NCBI GenBank assembly: GCA_963576725.1
Contig: OY755244.1
Location: forward strand, 36,778,109-36,842,108
DNA: 64,000 nucleotides
Reading direction: 5' to 3'
Source of the DNA: Azorinus chamasolen
Taxonomy: Eukaryota > Mollusca > Bivalvia > Cardiida > Solecurtidae
A model generated the notes under the pieces. That model ran no database searches. It had not been told where the DNA came from and worked only from the letters and a program-made list of their open reading frames with translations. The translations under genes and the position numbers were made by a program. Of the stretch, positions 32,186 through 41,430 are shown in pieces (the stretch's first letter is position 1; the number at the start of each line of letters is the position of its first letter).

Positions 32186-33744
32186 ATGAAGCTGCATCTT
32201 TTGAGTGGTTACATGTATGTTGTGAAGCTGCATCTTTTAAGTGGTTCCATGTCTGTTATGAAGTTGCATCTTTTAAGTGGTTCCATGTCTGTTAAGAAGT
32301 TGCATCTTTTAAGTGGTTCCATGTATGTTATGAAGTTGCATCTTTTAAGTGGTTCCATGTCTGTTATGAAGTTGCATCTTTTAAGTGGTTCCATGTATGT
32401 TATGAAGCTGCATCTTTTAAGTGGTTCCATGTATGTTATGAAGTTGCATCTTTTAAGTGGTTCCATGTCTGTTATGAAGCTGCATCTTTTAAGTGGTTCC
32501 ATGTATGTTATGAAGCTGCATCTTTTAAGTGGTTCCATGTATGTTATGAAGCTGCATCTTTTAAGTGGTTCCATGTATGTTATGAAGTTGCATCTTTTAA
32601 GTGGTTCCATGTATGTTATGAAGCTGCATCTTTTAAGTGGTTCCATGTATGTTATGAAGCTGCATCTTTTAAGTGGTTCCATGTATGTTATGAAGTTGCA
32701 TCTTTTAAGTCGTTCCATGTATGTTATGAAGCTGCATCTTTTAAGTGGTTCCATGTATCTTATGAAGCTGCATCTTTTAAGCGGTTCCATGTATGTTATG
32801 AAGTTGCATCTTTTAAGCGGTTCCATGTATGTTATGAAGCTGCATCTTTTAAGCGGTTCCATGTATGTTATGAAGCTGCATCTTTTAAGCGGTTCCATGT
32901 ATGTTATGAAGTTGCATCTTTTAAGCGGTTCCATGTATGTTATGAAGCTGCATCTTTTAAGCGGTTCCATGTATGTTATGAAGTTGCATCTTTTAAGCGG
33001 TTCCATGTATGTTATGAAGCTGCATCTTTTAAGCGGTTCCATGTATGTTATGAAGTTGCATCTTTTAAGCGGTTCCATGTATGTTATGAAGCTGCATCTT
33101 TTAAGTGGTTCCATGTATGTTATGAAGCTGCATCTTTTAAGTGGTTCCATGTATGTTATGAAGCTGCATCTTTTAAGCGGTTCCATGTATGTTATGAAGC
33201 TGCATCTTTTAAGCGGTTCCATGTATGTTATGAAGCTGCATCTTTTAAGTGGTTCCATGTATGTTATGAAGCTGCATCTTTTAAGTGGTTCCATGTATGT
33301 TATGAAGCTGCATCTTTTAAGTGGTTCCATGTATGTTATATGTATGTTATGAAGCTGCATCTTTTAAGTGGTTCCATGTATGTTATGAAGCTGCATCTTT
33401 TAAGTGGTTCCATGTATGTTATGAAGCTGCATCTTTTAAGTGGTTCTATGTATGTTATGAAGCTGCATCTTTTAAGTGGTTCCATGTATGTTATGAAGCT
33501 GCATCTTTTAAGTGGTTCCATGTATCTTATGAAGCTGCATCTTTTAAGCGGTTCCATGTATGTTATGAAGCTGCATCTTTTAAGCGGTTCCATGTATGTT
33601 ATGAAGCTGCATCTTTTAAGTGGTTCCATGTATGTTATGAAGCTGCATCTTTTAAGCGGTTCCATGTATGTTATGAAGTTGCATCTTTTAAGCGGTTCCA
33701 TGTATGTTATGAAGCTGCATCTTTTAAGTGGTTCCATGTATGTT
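32186..33744. repeat. 36-bp minisatellite, 43 copies
   Basis: The unit ATGAAGCTGCATCTTTTAAG + TGGTTCCATGTATGTT is repeated with a few recurrent variants (GCTGC/GTTGC, AGTGG/AGCGG, TATGTT/TCTGTT). One 11-bp insertion lies near 33336-33348. After removing it, the 1548 bp equal exactly 43 units. Because 36 is divisible by three, frames of 393 and 383 codons stay open on both strands. They translate a 12-residue repeat (MKLHLLSGSMYV) and its antisense and should not be taken as genes. Confidence 0.9.
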
Positions 33745-33786
33745 AAGTGACTGTCACTCTTTAACCCTTTTCTTTTTATAAACGCA

Positions 33787-33845
33787 TTTTTATACTCCCA
33801 AACATTGATGTTGGGTGAGCATATAGTCGCCGCTTTGTCCGTGAC
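33787..33845 (+). repeat. HINE 5'-end fragment
   Basis: TTTTTATACTCCCAAACATTG with a TTGGGTGAGCATATAG partner is a 5' stem-loop of the TATRCYCCC type. No matching 3' end follows. Confidence 0.4.
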
Positions 33846-34522
33846 ACTTTTACAGAAATTGCCGATCGAAATATCAAAACCGCTTCGTAATTTTCTGTTA
33901 TGTTGGGAAAGTGCAGAAACAACTCCGGGACACCATCATAGATTGACCGCTTCAGTGTTTTCCATTATGTCGGAAGTGAATGAAGTAAACAAAGTGTTGA
34001 CCTTGGCCAAGGTTATAATTGATGGCCGGATAATCCTTTTAACTCCATTTATTGTTAAATGTGCAAAGATGAGGTGTTGGGAAGTTTGTCTGCACATTAC
34101 TGAAAAAAAAAGATAACATCAAACAATATATTCACGCCCTTTCCTCACGCAAGTACCTCATGTTAGAAGATCAAGTGAAGTGTACATGTACATTTTTATT
34201 TTTGGATGTGTCAAATGTTTCTGCCTCACAGATGTTTTATTTTTATTTTCTGCCTGCAATTTACATGTACATGTTGTATTTTAAAAGGATAAAATACATC
34301 ATCTGTTGGGTAAGACATTAAAGTACAAAAGAGTACTCAAAAGTTTGTCTGATCAAACAGAAAAATCCCCCAAAATATCCACCCCTTGATTAAGTGGTCA
34401 CCACTTAAGCAGTCAATTTGGCAGCTTCCCTTGACTGACCGCTTAACACAGGTTAGACTGTATATATGGATGTGAAGGGTTCAAGTATATTTCCAGATAG
34501 TCTTCTTCTCTATAGCTCTGTA
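33846..34522. other. No recognised gene; short unassigned frame
   Basis: A plus-strand frame of 103 codons (33805-34116) overlaps the HINE 5' fragment. It shows no domain or composition that I recognise, so I do not call it a gene. TTACATGTACATG-like words occur near 34175-34275. Confidence 0.35.
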
Positions 34523-34525
34523 ATA

Positions 34526-34747
34526 ACCGATTCCCGCATATTGACGTCTTTTGACACTTCTGTAAAAGTCACTTTAAGAAATCATTGTGATAAATAGAGC
34601 ACTTGTTCCACAGGAGCAAATGCTCTATTTATCACAATGGTTTCTAAACTATACAATTCTGAAAATCTCCTTTTCTCTAGTTAATGCTCCTTTTCGGTAG
34701 ATTCAATCAAAGAGGTTGGATCTAAAAATAGCCTATGCGGGAATGGG
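34526..34747 (-). mobile_element. MITE-B, complete, reversed
   Basis: It runs from CCGATTCCCGCATATTGACG to GCCTATGCGGGAATGGG, with TTAA at 34748-34751. The hairpin is GAGCACTTGTTCCACAGGAG. The tract GTCACTTTAAGAAATCATTG is the intact version of the site occupied by a HINE at 17413. Confidence 0.75.
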
Positions 34748-34754
34748 TTAAGTA

Positions 34755-35158
34755 CAGTAGAACTTGTCTATGGTGACCACATAAGTAATAAACATTGGGA
34801 TCTGTACGAGCAGGTGGTTGTTTAATCCATCCCTCATATTGACGCCTTTTAACGGCTCTGTAAAAGTGTCACTTTTTGGAACCATTGTGATAAATAGAGC
34901 ATTTTGCTCCATAGGAATAAATGTTCGATTTATTACAAAGGTTTAAAAACTACATAATTCTAAAATTTTCCTTTTCTCCAGTTAATTCTCCTTGTCCATA
35001 GGTTTATCAAAAAAGACTGGGTGTAAAAATAGTCTATGAGGTAGTAGGTTAAAGCTCCTCTAGTAGCTTTATGCATAATTTCCATCCAGCTACCACCTGT
35101 CTTACAAACCTACAATTAAGACTTATTTTAGATGCTTGCTTTAGACAGGTTTATACTG
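34755..35158. mobile_element. Pogo/mariner-type MITE split by MITE-B
   Basis: CAGTAGAACTTGTCTATGGT at the left and ACAGGTTTATACTG at the right, with TA on both sides (34753-34754 and 35159-35160). The MITE-B at 34826-35048 sits at TTAA in its left half. Confidence 0.7.
34826..35048 (-). mobile_element. MITE-B nested in a pogo-like MITE
   Basis: TTAA on both sides (34822-34825 and 35049-35052). Hairpin arms GAACCATTGTGATAAATAGA and a decayed right arm. Confidence 0.75.
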
Positions 35159-35174
35159 TATTGTGTTTATCATG

Positions 35175-36030
35175 CACTCTCTCACTAGCATCATAACTAC
35201 TGCACTGAACAATGTTCACCATACTGAGTTCCATATCAGGAGATTGAGAGGTCAACATTACCAACAGTTGAATGCCTCATACCTGTGACACTATCTCACC
35301 AGCATCATAACTGTACTGAACAGTATTCAGCATACCTTGTTCCATAACAGGGAGATATGCAACATAACCAACAGTTGAGTGCCTCGTACCTGTGACACTA
35401 TCTCACCAGCATCATAACTGTACTGTAACTGAGTTCCCTACCGTGGAGGTATGCAACATTACCAACAGTTGAATGTCTCATACCTGTGACACTATCTCAC
35501 CAGCATCATAACTGTACTGTAACTGAGTTCCCTACTGTGGAGGTATGCAACATTACCAACAGTAGAATGTCTCATACCTGTGACACTATCTCACCAGCAT
35601 CATAACAGTACTGTACTATGTTCACCATACTAAGTTCCATAACAGGGAGGCATGCAACATTACAAACTATTGAATGTCATACCTGTGACACTATCTCACC
35701 AGCATCATAACTGTACTGAACCATGTTCACCATACTATGTTCCATACCAAGGAGGTATGCAACATTACCAACAGTTGTAATTGCCTCATACCTGTGACAC
35801 TATCTCACCAGCATCATAACTGTACTGAACAATGTTCACCATACTGTGTTCCCTACTGGGGAGGTATGTAACATTACCAACAGTTGTAATTGCCTCATAC
35901 CTGTGACATTATCTCGGCAGCATCATAACTGTACTGTAACTGAGTTTCCTACCTGGGGAGGTATATGCAACATTACCAACAGTTGAGTGCCTCATACCTG
36001 TGACACTATCTCACCCAGCATCATAACTGT
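35175..36030. repeat. Tandem array of a 95-110-bp unit, about 8 copies
   Basis: CACTATCTCACCAGCATCAT recurs at intervals of about 107 bp, with some 95-bp units. Each unit also carries GGTATGCAACATTACCAACA and CTCATACCTGTGACA. Shorter units lack the ACAATGTTCACCATA segment. No coding sense. Confidence 0.85.
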
Positions 36031-36166
36031 TCTACTAATTCCTAGTTTTAGTCAGCTATGATTCATATATGGTAATTGATTGTGCGGGTTCCACAACAGT
36101 AAACCACTGTGTAAGGAAACAATAGAATGAGTAACCTGAGCAGGAAACTTTTACCTTTAGATTGCT

Positions 36167-36300
36167 GGACATACATTCAGTGTCACGTGCAAACAGTGTA
36201 GACCCAGATCAGAGGGCTCCTAGAGGAGCCCTCTGATCAGGGTCTGCACTGTTTGTCATTCAAAATCCTGCACGGAGTAAGGTAAATGCTTTCATTTAAT
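36167..36300 (+). repeat. MITE-E hairpin, nearly perfect
   Basis: GCAAACAGTGTAGACCCAGA through GAGGGCTCCTAGAGGAGCCC to GGTCTGCACTGTTTGTC. The outer parts are eroded. Confidence 0.65.
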
Positions 36301-36684
36301 GTAGCTGAAAAGATTTTTGAAAGGCAAACTATTTTACAGACTCTAATCAGTTCCTTGAGGAATCCTCTGATACACAATTTGCAAATACCAGTGAACTCGT
36401 TTCTTCTGTTAAAATGGTTTACTTTGTAGGAATTAAGAATGATTCAGTTATTTTCTGTGCAAGGTTATTCTCATTACAATTCAATGTTCATTTTTTGTAG
36501 TTTTGTTTTTCAAAACATGATGACAGTATTATAAAGTTCAAATCCTGATGAGAAATTGAGTTTAATTAAAGTGTTAAACTTGAATCCAAACTATTATAGA
36601 TTATTCTCACTTTCTGCAGAAATATACAATGATTAAATTCTCTGATTTGAAAAACATTATTTGAAAATGACATACTTACATACC
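36301..36684. other. No gene seen
   Basis: AT-rich with a few MITE-like words (AATCAGTTCCTTGAGGAATC). Nothing firm. Confidence 0.4.
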
Positions 36685-36860
36685 TTGATTAATATTCTTG
36701 AAACAAATAATGATATCATGAATATTTATTAGCTAGATTTTTATAATTGCATGTGTGTTTTAGGAATGTTTTGTATTGGTAGAAACTGTAGAGTCAGATA
36801 TAATTTATCTGTTATAATTTAAGGAAACAGAACAGGCCCTTCTTACAGTTTGTGCCATTG
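36685..36860 (-). repeat. MITE-A, inner half
   Basis: AATGATATCATGAATATTTA, TAGAAACTGTAGAGTCAGAT and AACAGAACAGGCCC are in the family order. The hairpin is missing. Confidence 0.55.
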
Positions 36861-36866
36861 CTTAAA

Positions 36867-37062
36867 TTTACATTGTTCATATACCCAGAGGTCCATTACA
36901 TTGTTCATATATACCCAGAGGTCCATTACATTGTTCATATACCCAGAGGTATTACATTGTTCATAAACCCAGAGGTATTACATTGTTCATATACCCAGAG
37001 GTCCATTACATTGTTCATATACCCAGAGGTCCATTACATTGTTCATATACCCAGAGGTCCAG
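36867..37062. repeat. Short tandem array, ~25-29-bp unit, 7-8 copies
   Basis: TACATTGTTCATATACCCAG + AGGTCCAT, with units lacking CC or CAT and one with an extra TA. Short frames here are array translations. Confidence 0.8.
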
Positions 37063-37100
37063 ATAAGATGTTTGAATTTAAACATTTTCAAGAATTACTC

Positions 37101-37228
37101 CCTTTATTTCTCCACCAAAACCTATACTGTGACCACTCTTTAGAATTGTCCTATACTTTGACAACTCTTTAGAATCGTTTCGAAGAGACTATTCTAAAGA
37201 GTGGTCACAGTATAGGGTTTGGTGGAGA
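37101..37228. repeat. Palindrome family P1, second copy
   Basis: TTTCTCCACCAAAACCTATA ... GTATAGGGTTTGGTGGAGAA. The left arm contains an internal ~35-bp partial duplication (two TTTAGAATYG stretches), so this hairpin is asymmetric. Confidence 0.7.
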
Positions 37229-37624
37229 AATGACGATTAAAGTATTCGGGTATGCACCTTTATCTTTACCTCAATATATACCATTATAAAAATTATTATT
37301 AATGATGTCATTTTTTCTTGCATGAATATGGGTCACACCTTTACCTGTTAAATATTCATGTAAGAAATAATGACATGAATATTAATTTTACTAGCTGAAT
37401 TTTTAATGTGGCAGATATGGGAGCCATCTGATCTAGGTCTACTCTGATGGAGCTCACTTATCCAGGTCTGCATCGTTTGCCATATTTTACAATTCATGGA
37501 AATATTCCCCTTACAGAATCAGCATGAGACAGACCAATATCAGATCTGGAAGGGTTCATTTGATAATTGAGCATTGTAAGGGTAAATGCCATATCCGGTA
37601 AGATTCATGTCTCTGTTTGGCAGA
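37229..37624. repeat. MITE-A/E fragments
   Basis: CATTTTTTCTTGCATGAATA, AAATATTCATGTAAGAAATA and GGAGCCATCTGATCTAGGTC occur without full elements. Confidence 0.45.
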
Positions 37625-38115
37625 ATGCCCTCACAGGTCTTGCCGGCTTGGCCCCATCGAGGATGATTGAAAATAAAATATCCCTTACCCTATGTTACAA
37701 TGAAACTTTCTAAGCAATCCTCCTATTATTCTCGTGGTCTTTATATCTCATCTTTGGAAGAAATTGCAATTAAAGTAAAGAAAATTTCATTGTCTTATCA
37801 GATGTTGATTAAGTCTGTTTCAATATCTGGATCTCCTATTGTTTCGCTAATTTTCCCAACAGTGTGCTCTCAGTGCGATAAAAGTTAATGAAGGAGAGCT
37901 GAAAAATATGACGGCATTACATGCACCGAAGTCATTAATTCTCTGGTAGAGCCTTCACAAAGAAAAATATTGCCGAACCTTTTAGCGATGCAAAATGGAT
38001 CCGGGGCATTGATGGGAGATTGCAGGCTGAATGTTAAATATGCATTGTTTTGAAATAGGCCAAGAAAGGAATGGACAGATAGAAAAGATCCTGTCATATG
38101 CCTCTAACCTCTGGC
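37625..38115. other. Island without recognisable repeats
   Basis: About 490 bp share no motif with the repeat families around them. Frames are short (73 and 70 codons) and unrecognised. There is no RNA gene fold that I can see. It could be ordinary unique DNA or a conserved non-coding element. Confidence 0.4.
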
Positions 38116-38139
38116 CTTGACTTTAATTTGCCTCATTAA

Positions 38140-38227
38140 TCCTTTACTCTATAGATTATGCTTCTTAAATTTCAGCATCTTCGAAAACAGAGTAGATCCA
38201 GATCGAGGTGGCTTCTTTAGGATTTTT
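38140..38227 (+). repeat. MITE-A, left half, ending at a HINE
   Basis: TTAA 38136-38139, then TCCTTTACTCTATAGATTAT, and the hairpin left arm AGAGTAGATCCAGATCGAGG up to the HINE insertion. The right half is not found beyond it. Confidence 0.55.
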
Positions 38228-38482
38228 TATTTATGCCCAAAGGGTGGGCGATTTATAGTTTTTGCTCTGTATGTCAATCTGTCTGTCTGTTGTTTGGTTG
38301 GTTTGTCCCCAACTCTAAAGTTGGCGATAATTTTGTCACCATTGCATATTATATACTTCAAAGTTGGCATGCATGTGCAATTATGTAGGTGAACATTTTA
38401 ATGGTTGACTTATTAAGGTCAATGTCATACGTCGAGGTCAAAGATCATATTGGGGGCATGGTGTTTCACAAACACATCTTGT
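38228..38482 (+). mobile_element. Short HINE, TATGCCCAAA type
   Basis: 5' stem TATGCCCAAAGGGTGGGCG; (GTCT)n/(TTGG) microsatellite; single core with CAATGTCATACGTCGAGGTC; 3' hairpin GTGTTT-CAC-AAACAC then ATCTTGT. Confidence 0.65.
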
Positions 38483-38512
38483 TAAAATTTGAACACGTGC
38501 CTGTTTAGTTAA

Positions 38513-38956
38513 CCCTTTACTCCATGTATGGCTGTATGAATATTAATGTGCTGAATATTCATAATGGCAAGAAAAGGTTTGGCTTTGGTAAGAACTTTTA
38601 AATCAGATCTATATGATTCAATTATCAAACTGAGCAGACCCTTATAAGATGGTTCTTAACCCTTTCAACCATAAATACACCTTCCTACGCCTCTAATAAC
38701 CACTTCTAGAAACAATTGTGATAAATAGAGCATTAATTTTGCTCCTATGGAGCAAATGCTCTATTTATCACAATGGTTTCAAAACAACACAATTCTAGCA
38801 TTTCCCTTTTCTCTAGTAAATGCTACTTTTCGGTAGATTTATTCAAAGAGGTTGGATCTAAAAATAGCCTATGAGGTAATGAGTTAAAGGAGTCCTCTGA
38901 TCTGGGTTCTACTTGGTTTGCAAAAGCATTAAAATGTGTATTTATGGTGTAAAGGG
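38513..38956 (-). mobile_element. MITE-A split at its hairpin loop by MITE-B
   Basis: TTAA at 38509-38512 and 38957-38960. The loop reads GATGGTTC-TTAA-[MITE-B]-TTAA-AGGAGTCCTC. Removing the insert gives a normal MITE-A loop. Confidence 0.75.
38660..38883 (-). mobile_element. MITE-B, complete, nested
   Basis: 224 bp between TTAA 38656-38659 and 38884-38887. It starts CCCTTTCAACCATAAATACA and ends GAGGTAATGAG. Its hairpin is GAAACAATTGTGATAAATAG. Confidence 0.8.
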
Positions 38957-38994
38957 TTAATATTACACACTTTACCTATCTTTTTTTGGCTTGA

Positions 38995-39096
38995 AGAAAA
39001 AATACGAGCTATTGTTGTAACTCCCGCATCTGCATTGTCGTTGATGTCCTCTGGAAACTTTAATGTTGGCTATTGCTTCTTTACTATTCATGCAAA
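38995..39096 (+). repeat. HINE-type 5' segment (ATACGAGCTAT)
   Basis: AAAAATACGAGCTATTGTTG ... CTCTGGAAACTTTAATGTTG ... ATTCATGCAAATC. The same ~100 bp is found in the HINE at 57863. No 3' end is seen here. Confidence 0.5.
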
Positions 39097-39147
39097 TCTT
39101 ATTGTCTTATGTATTTCAGTATGAAAGGCGAAATATTGCTAGTAGAT

Positions 39148-39235
39148 TTTGAATGACAAGCACTGCAGGCCTTGATCAGAGGTCTACACTGTTTGCCAAT
39201 ACCTGTACACTTGTTTCCCACATCCGAAGGGTTAA
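39148..39235 (-). repeat. MITE-E half
   Basis: GAATGACAAGCACTGCAGGC joins GGTCTACACTGTTTGCCAAT, with CCGAAGGGTTAA at the end. Confidence 0.55.
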
Positions 39236-39633
39236 TTGACCTCAAGGTCAGTTCATTTCTGCTGAAGTTGGGATGGTTAGGAGGCCACTTGTACTGACTA
39301 GGCTTCAGTTGTATTTGGTCATAGTTACAAAATATTTCAAAATATTCCCTGAAATTCATGACCAGATGTGAACGTAATTTGAGAGAAAAGATTCATTTGG
39401 TCTCTCTCTGTCAAAAATTATTTGTGCCATTGGCTTCATAAAAAAACCCATGGCCACAAATTCCTTAATGGTTTTACCAAAAAAATTTAAGCAATTTATT
39501 CTCAATAACTGCTGACCAAGTTTCAATAGGATTATGCATCATGTTTCTTGAGTTTTGTCAATCAAAATCAAAATTTGTTCAAAGGGACAATATTTATTTA
39601 AGAAATGCTTCTTGCAACTATAACAGGGTTGAG
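39236..39633. other. No gene seen
   Basis: Unassigned AT-rich sequence. The 86-codon frame on the minus strand has no recognisable feature. Confidence 0.4.
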
Positions 39634-39637
39634 TTAA

Positions 39638-39884
39638 TCCTTTCCTCCATGAATATTTATGTAAGAAATAACGATGTCATGAATGTTAATTAGATTAATT
39701 TGTTATTACAGCACATGAACACAGGAGTTTTTAGCCATGGCAGAAACTGCAGAATCATGTCTGTATCATAAGCAAACAGAGCAGACCCTGATCAGACGCC
39801 CGTCGGCTCCTATAGGAGCCATCTGATCTGGGTCTACTCTGTTTGCAAAGGCGTAGAAAAGAGTATTTATGGAGTGAAGGCAGG
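39638..39884 (-). mobile_element. MITE-A, reversed
   Basis: TTAA 39634-39637, then TCCTTTCCTCCATGAATATT. The hairpin carries a small duplication (GACGCCCGTCGGCTCC) before GGAGCCATCTGATC. It ends TTTATGGAGTGAAGG. Confidence 0.75.
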
Positions 39885-39925
39885 TACAGGTTACAGGAGG
39901 GGAATCAATAAGTCCCAGATTGTGT

Positions 39926-40001
39926 GGCTCGGTAGCTCAGTGGTTTAAAGAGTGCTGGCAGGGTAAGCCAGCGGCCCTAGGTTCGAGTCCTGGTCGGACC
40001 A
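39926..40001 (+). tRNA. tRNA-like fold (anticodon position GGT), possibly a SINE head or tRNA pseudogene
   Basis: The 76 nt fold as a cloverleaf. Acceptor GGCTCGG/TCGGACC has one C-A mismatch. The D stem is GCTC/GAGT, the anticodon stem CTGGC/GCCAG with loop AGGGTAA, and the T stem CTAGG/CCTGG with loop TTCGAGT, followed by discriminator A. The internal promoter boxes match the consensus (A box TAGCTCAGTGG, B box GGTTCGAGTCC). Position 33, normally U, is G, which argues against a working tRNA. The flanks extend the acceptor stem: AGATTGTG (39917-39924) is the reverse complement of CACAATCT (40000-40007). This may therefore be part of a mobile tRNA-like element. Confidence 0.5.
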
Positions 40002-40009
40002 CAATCTTT

Positions 40010-40330
40010 TCACCAGTTATCCTGTTTACACAGCTATCAAAAGTCCACAAGCTAATGTGATTTGTCAAAGAAATAGCTGTAATGGGCAGGGTTTATTCTC
40101 CTTCTATGACTATAGTTTGTATATGTTTCTAAACTTCTCAGTCTGTATCAATTTTTGAAAAATTTGTCAGGCAGAACCAACGCTTCTTTCCTTCATTTGG
40201 TGGTGCTGAAACTTTGAGAAATGTCAGGTCTGCTCAGAATTGCAGTATAATTTGTTTGAAAATGACCCTTTTTGTGATCTTCTGTCTAAATATGTAACCT
40301 TATACTATTTTGTCTATGAATATTCAGTAG
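40010..40330. other. No gene seen
   Basis: Unassigned sequence downstream of the tRNA-like fold. No poly-A or short-repeat tail typical of a SINE is obvious. Confidence 0.4.
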
Positions 40331-40553
40331 ATGTTGAAGCTTGGACAAAATATAGAACTGGAAAAAGCATAACGAGGGATTGGTGCAAAACTATTGTAAC
40401 TCCTTCACTTTGTGAAGGAGTTACAATAGTTTTGCACCAAGCCCTCGATAAGCAAACAAAGCAAACCCTGAATAGACTGCTACTAGAGGAACAGTCTGAT
40501 CTAGGTCTACTCTGTTGCAAAGACATCAGAGATGCCTCTATCAGGTAAAGCCT
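40331..40553 (-). repeat. MITE-A, partial, carrying a 75-bp hairpin
   Basis: The phrase GAAAAAGC|ATAAGCAAACAAAGCAAACC is interrupted by the P2 element. The hairpin arms and GTTGCAAAGACATCAGAG follow. Confidence 0.55.
40373..40447. mobile_element. 75-bp perfect hairpin element (family P2), second copy
   Basis: Same length as the copy at 19721 and almost the same sequence. It is flanked by ATAA on both sides (40369-40372 and 40448-40451). The uninterrupted MITE-A sequence ATAAGCAAACAGAGCAGACC elsewhere in the window gives the empty site and confirms a 4-bp duplication. Confidence 0.8.
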
Positions 40554-40557
40554 TTAA

Positions 40558-40798
40558 CCCTTTCCCTGTTCTATGTTTATTCCAAATTTCAATACCTACT
40601 GAATATTCATGGCAAAATAATTATAATGAAATACAGAAGGTGGAACATTGTAGCCATTTTAGAAAGTAAAGAAACAGATCTATCAAAGTCCATAAGCAAA
40701 CAGAGCAGACCCTGATCAGACGGCTCCTAGAGGAGCCGTCTGATCTGGGTCTACTCTGTTTGCAAATGCGTGAAAACATGTTTATATGAGGGAAAGGG
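40558..40798 (-). mobile_element. MITE-A, subfamily 2, exemplar
   Basis: TTAA at 40554-40557 and 40799-40802. It starts CCCTTTCCCTGTTCTATG and ends GAGGGAAAGGG. Hairpin: GCAAACAGAGCAGACCCTGA ... GGCTCCTAGAGGAGCC ... GGGTCTACTCTGTTTGC, arms perfect except at the two conserved mismatched positions. Confidence 0.85.
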
Positions 40799-40802
40799 TT
40801 AA

Positions 40803-41199
40803 GTACCAACAATACAATTTTTAGGTTTTGCAGCTCATTTTGATTCAGGTGGGCAAAATAGAACTATCATGGATCTCTTGTACATGGTATCGGAATGGAT
40901 AAAAATGCAATTAGAAAATTCCACAGACACCCATAAAAGAGAAAGTTTAATTGTAGATCTGTTATATTGATCGCATTCAATTCCCAGGTAGACCCTACAA
41001 TTTTAATTTGATTTCAAGATGATTTGAGCATGTGTTGATCAACACATCTGATCAACGATTGTATCAAAGAGAACATGTCAGTTTCCGTATCTAAATTTGA
41101 AATTGTGCTTAGATTAATCCTTATCATGCCAAGTGTGTAATCTGACTAATATTTGCAAACAGTTTAGATCCAGATGGGGACATTTATATACATGGTGTT
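40803..41199. other. No gene seen
   Basis: Unassigned. GTTGATCAACACATCTGATC contains a small palindrome near 41034-41052. A MITE-C-like GCAAACAGTTTAGATCCAGA lies at 41154. Confidence 0.4.
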
Positions 41200-41430
41200 T
41201 AGCCGTTTGAATGTGGGAAACCAGTGCACTGTCGTTGCAGTGCAAACAGTGCAGACCCAGATCAGAGGGCTCCTGGAGGAGCCCTCTGATCAGGGTCTAC
41301 ACTGTTTGTCATTCAAAATCCTCTTGCAGTTTTGACCCTTTCATACCGTATGAACTCTACCAATAAACAATAATGGACTATTCCGCTCAGAAAAGTCAGC
41401 ATTTAACACACACTAGTCAACTTGAAGGAA
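41200..41430 (+). mobile_element. MITE-E, nearly complete
   Basis: GCCGTTTGAATGTGGGAAAC; hairpin GCAAACAGTGCAGACCCAGA ... GGGCTCCTGGAGGAGCCC; then GTTTGTCATTCAAAATCCTC and the arm ATGGACTATTCCGCTCAGAA. It ends GAAGGAATTAA. Confidence 0.7.

Noticed and set aside
32171..33352. 393-codon plus-strand frame and 383-codon minus-strand frame
   Set aside because: They are both-strand translations of a 36-bp tandem repeat. A unit length divisible by three keeps all stop-free frames open. There is no start context, intron signal or domain.
32186..33744. CRISPR-like array (36-bp direct repeats)
   Set aside because: The repeats are contiguous with no spacers, and the context is an animal genome full of transposons.
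33805..34116. 103-codon frame as a possible host gene
   Set aside because: It starts inside a HINE 5' stem-loop and shows no recognisable domain; codon usage gives no clear signal by eye.
35175..36030. Clustered repeats as a CRISPR or centromeric satellite
   Set aside because: About eight ~107-bp units with indels and no spacers; too short and isolated to be called a centromeric satellite from this window.
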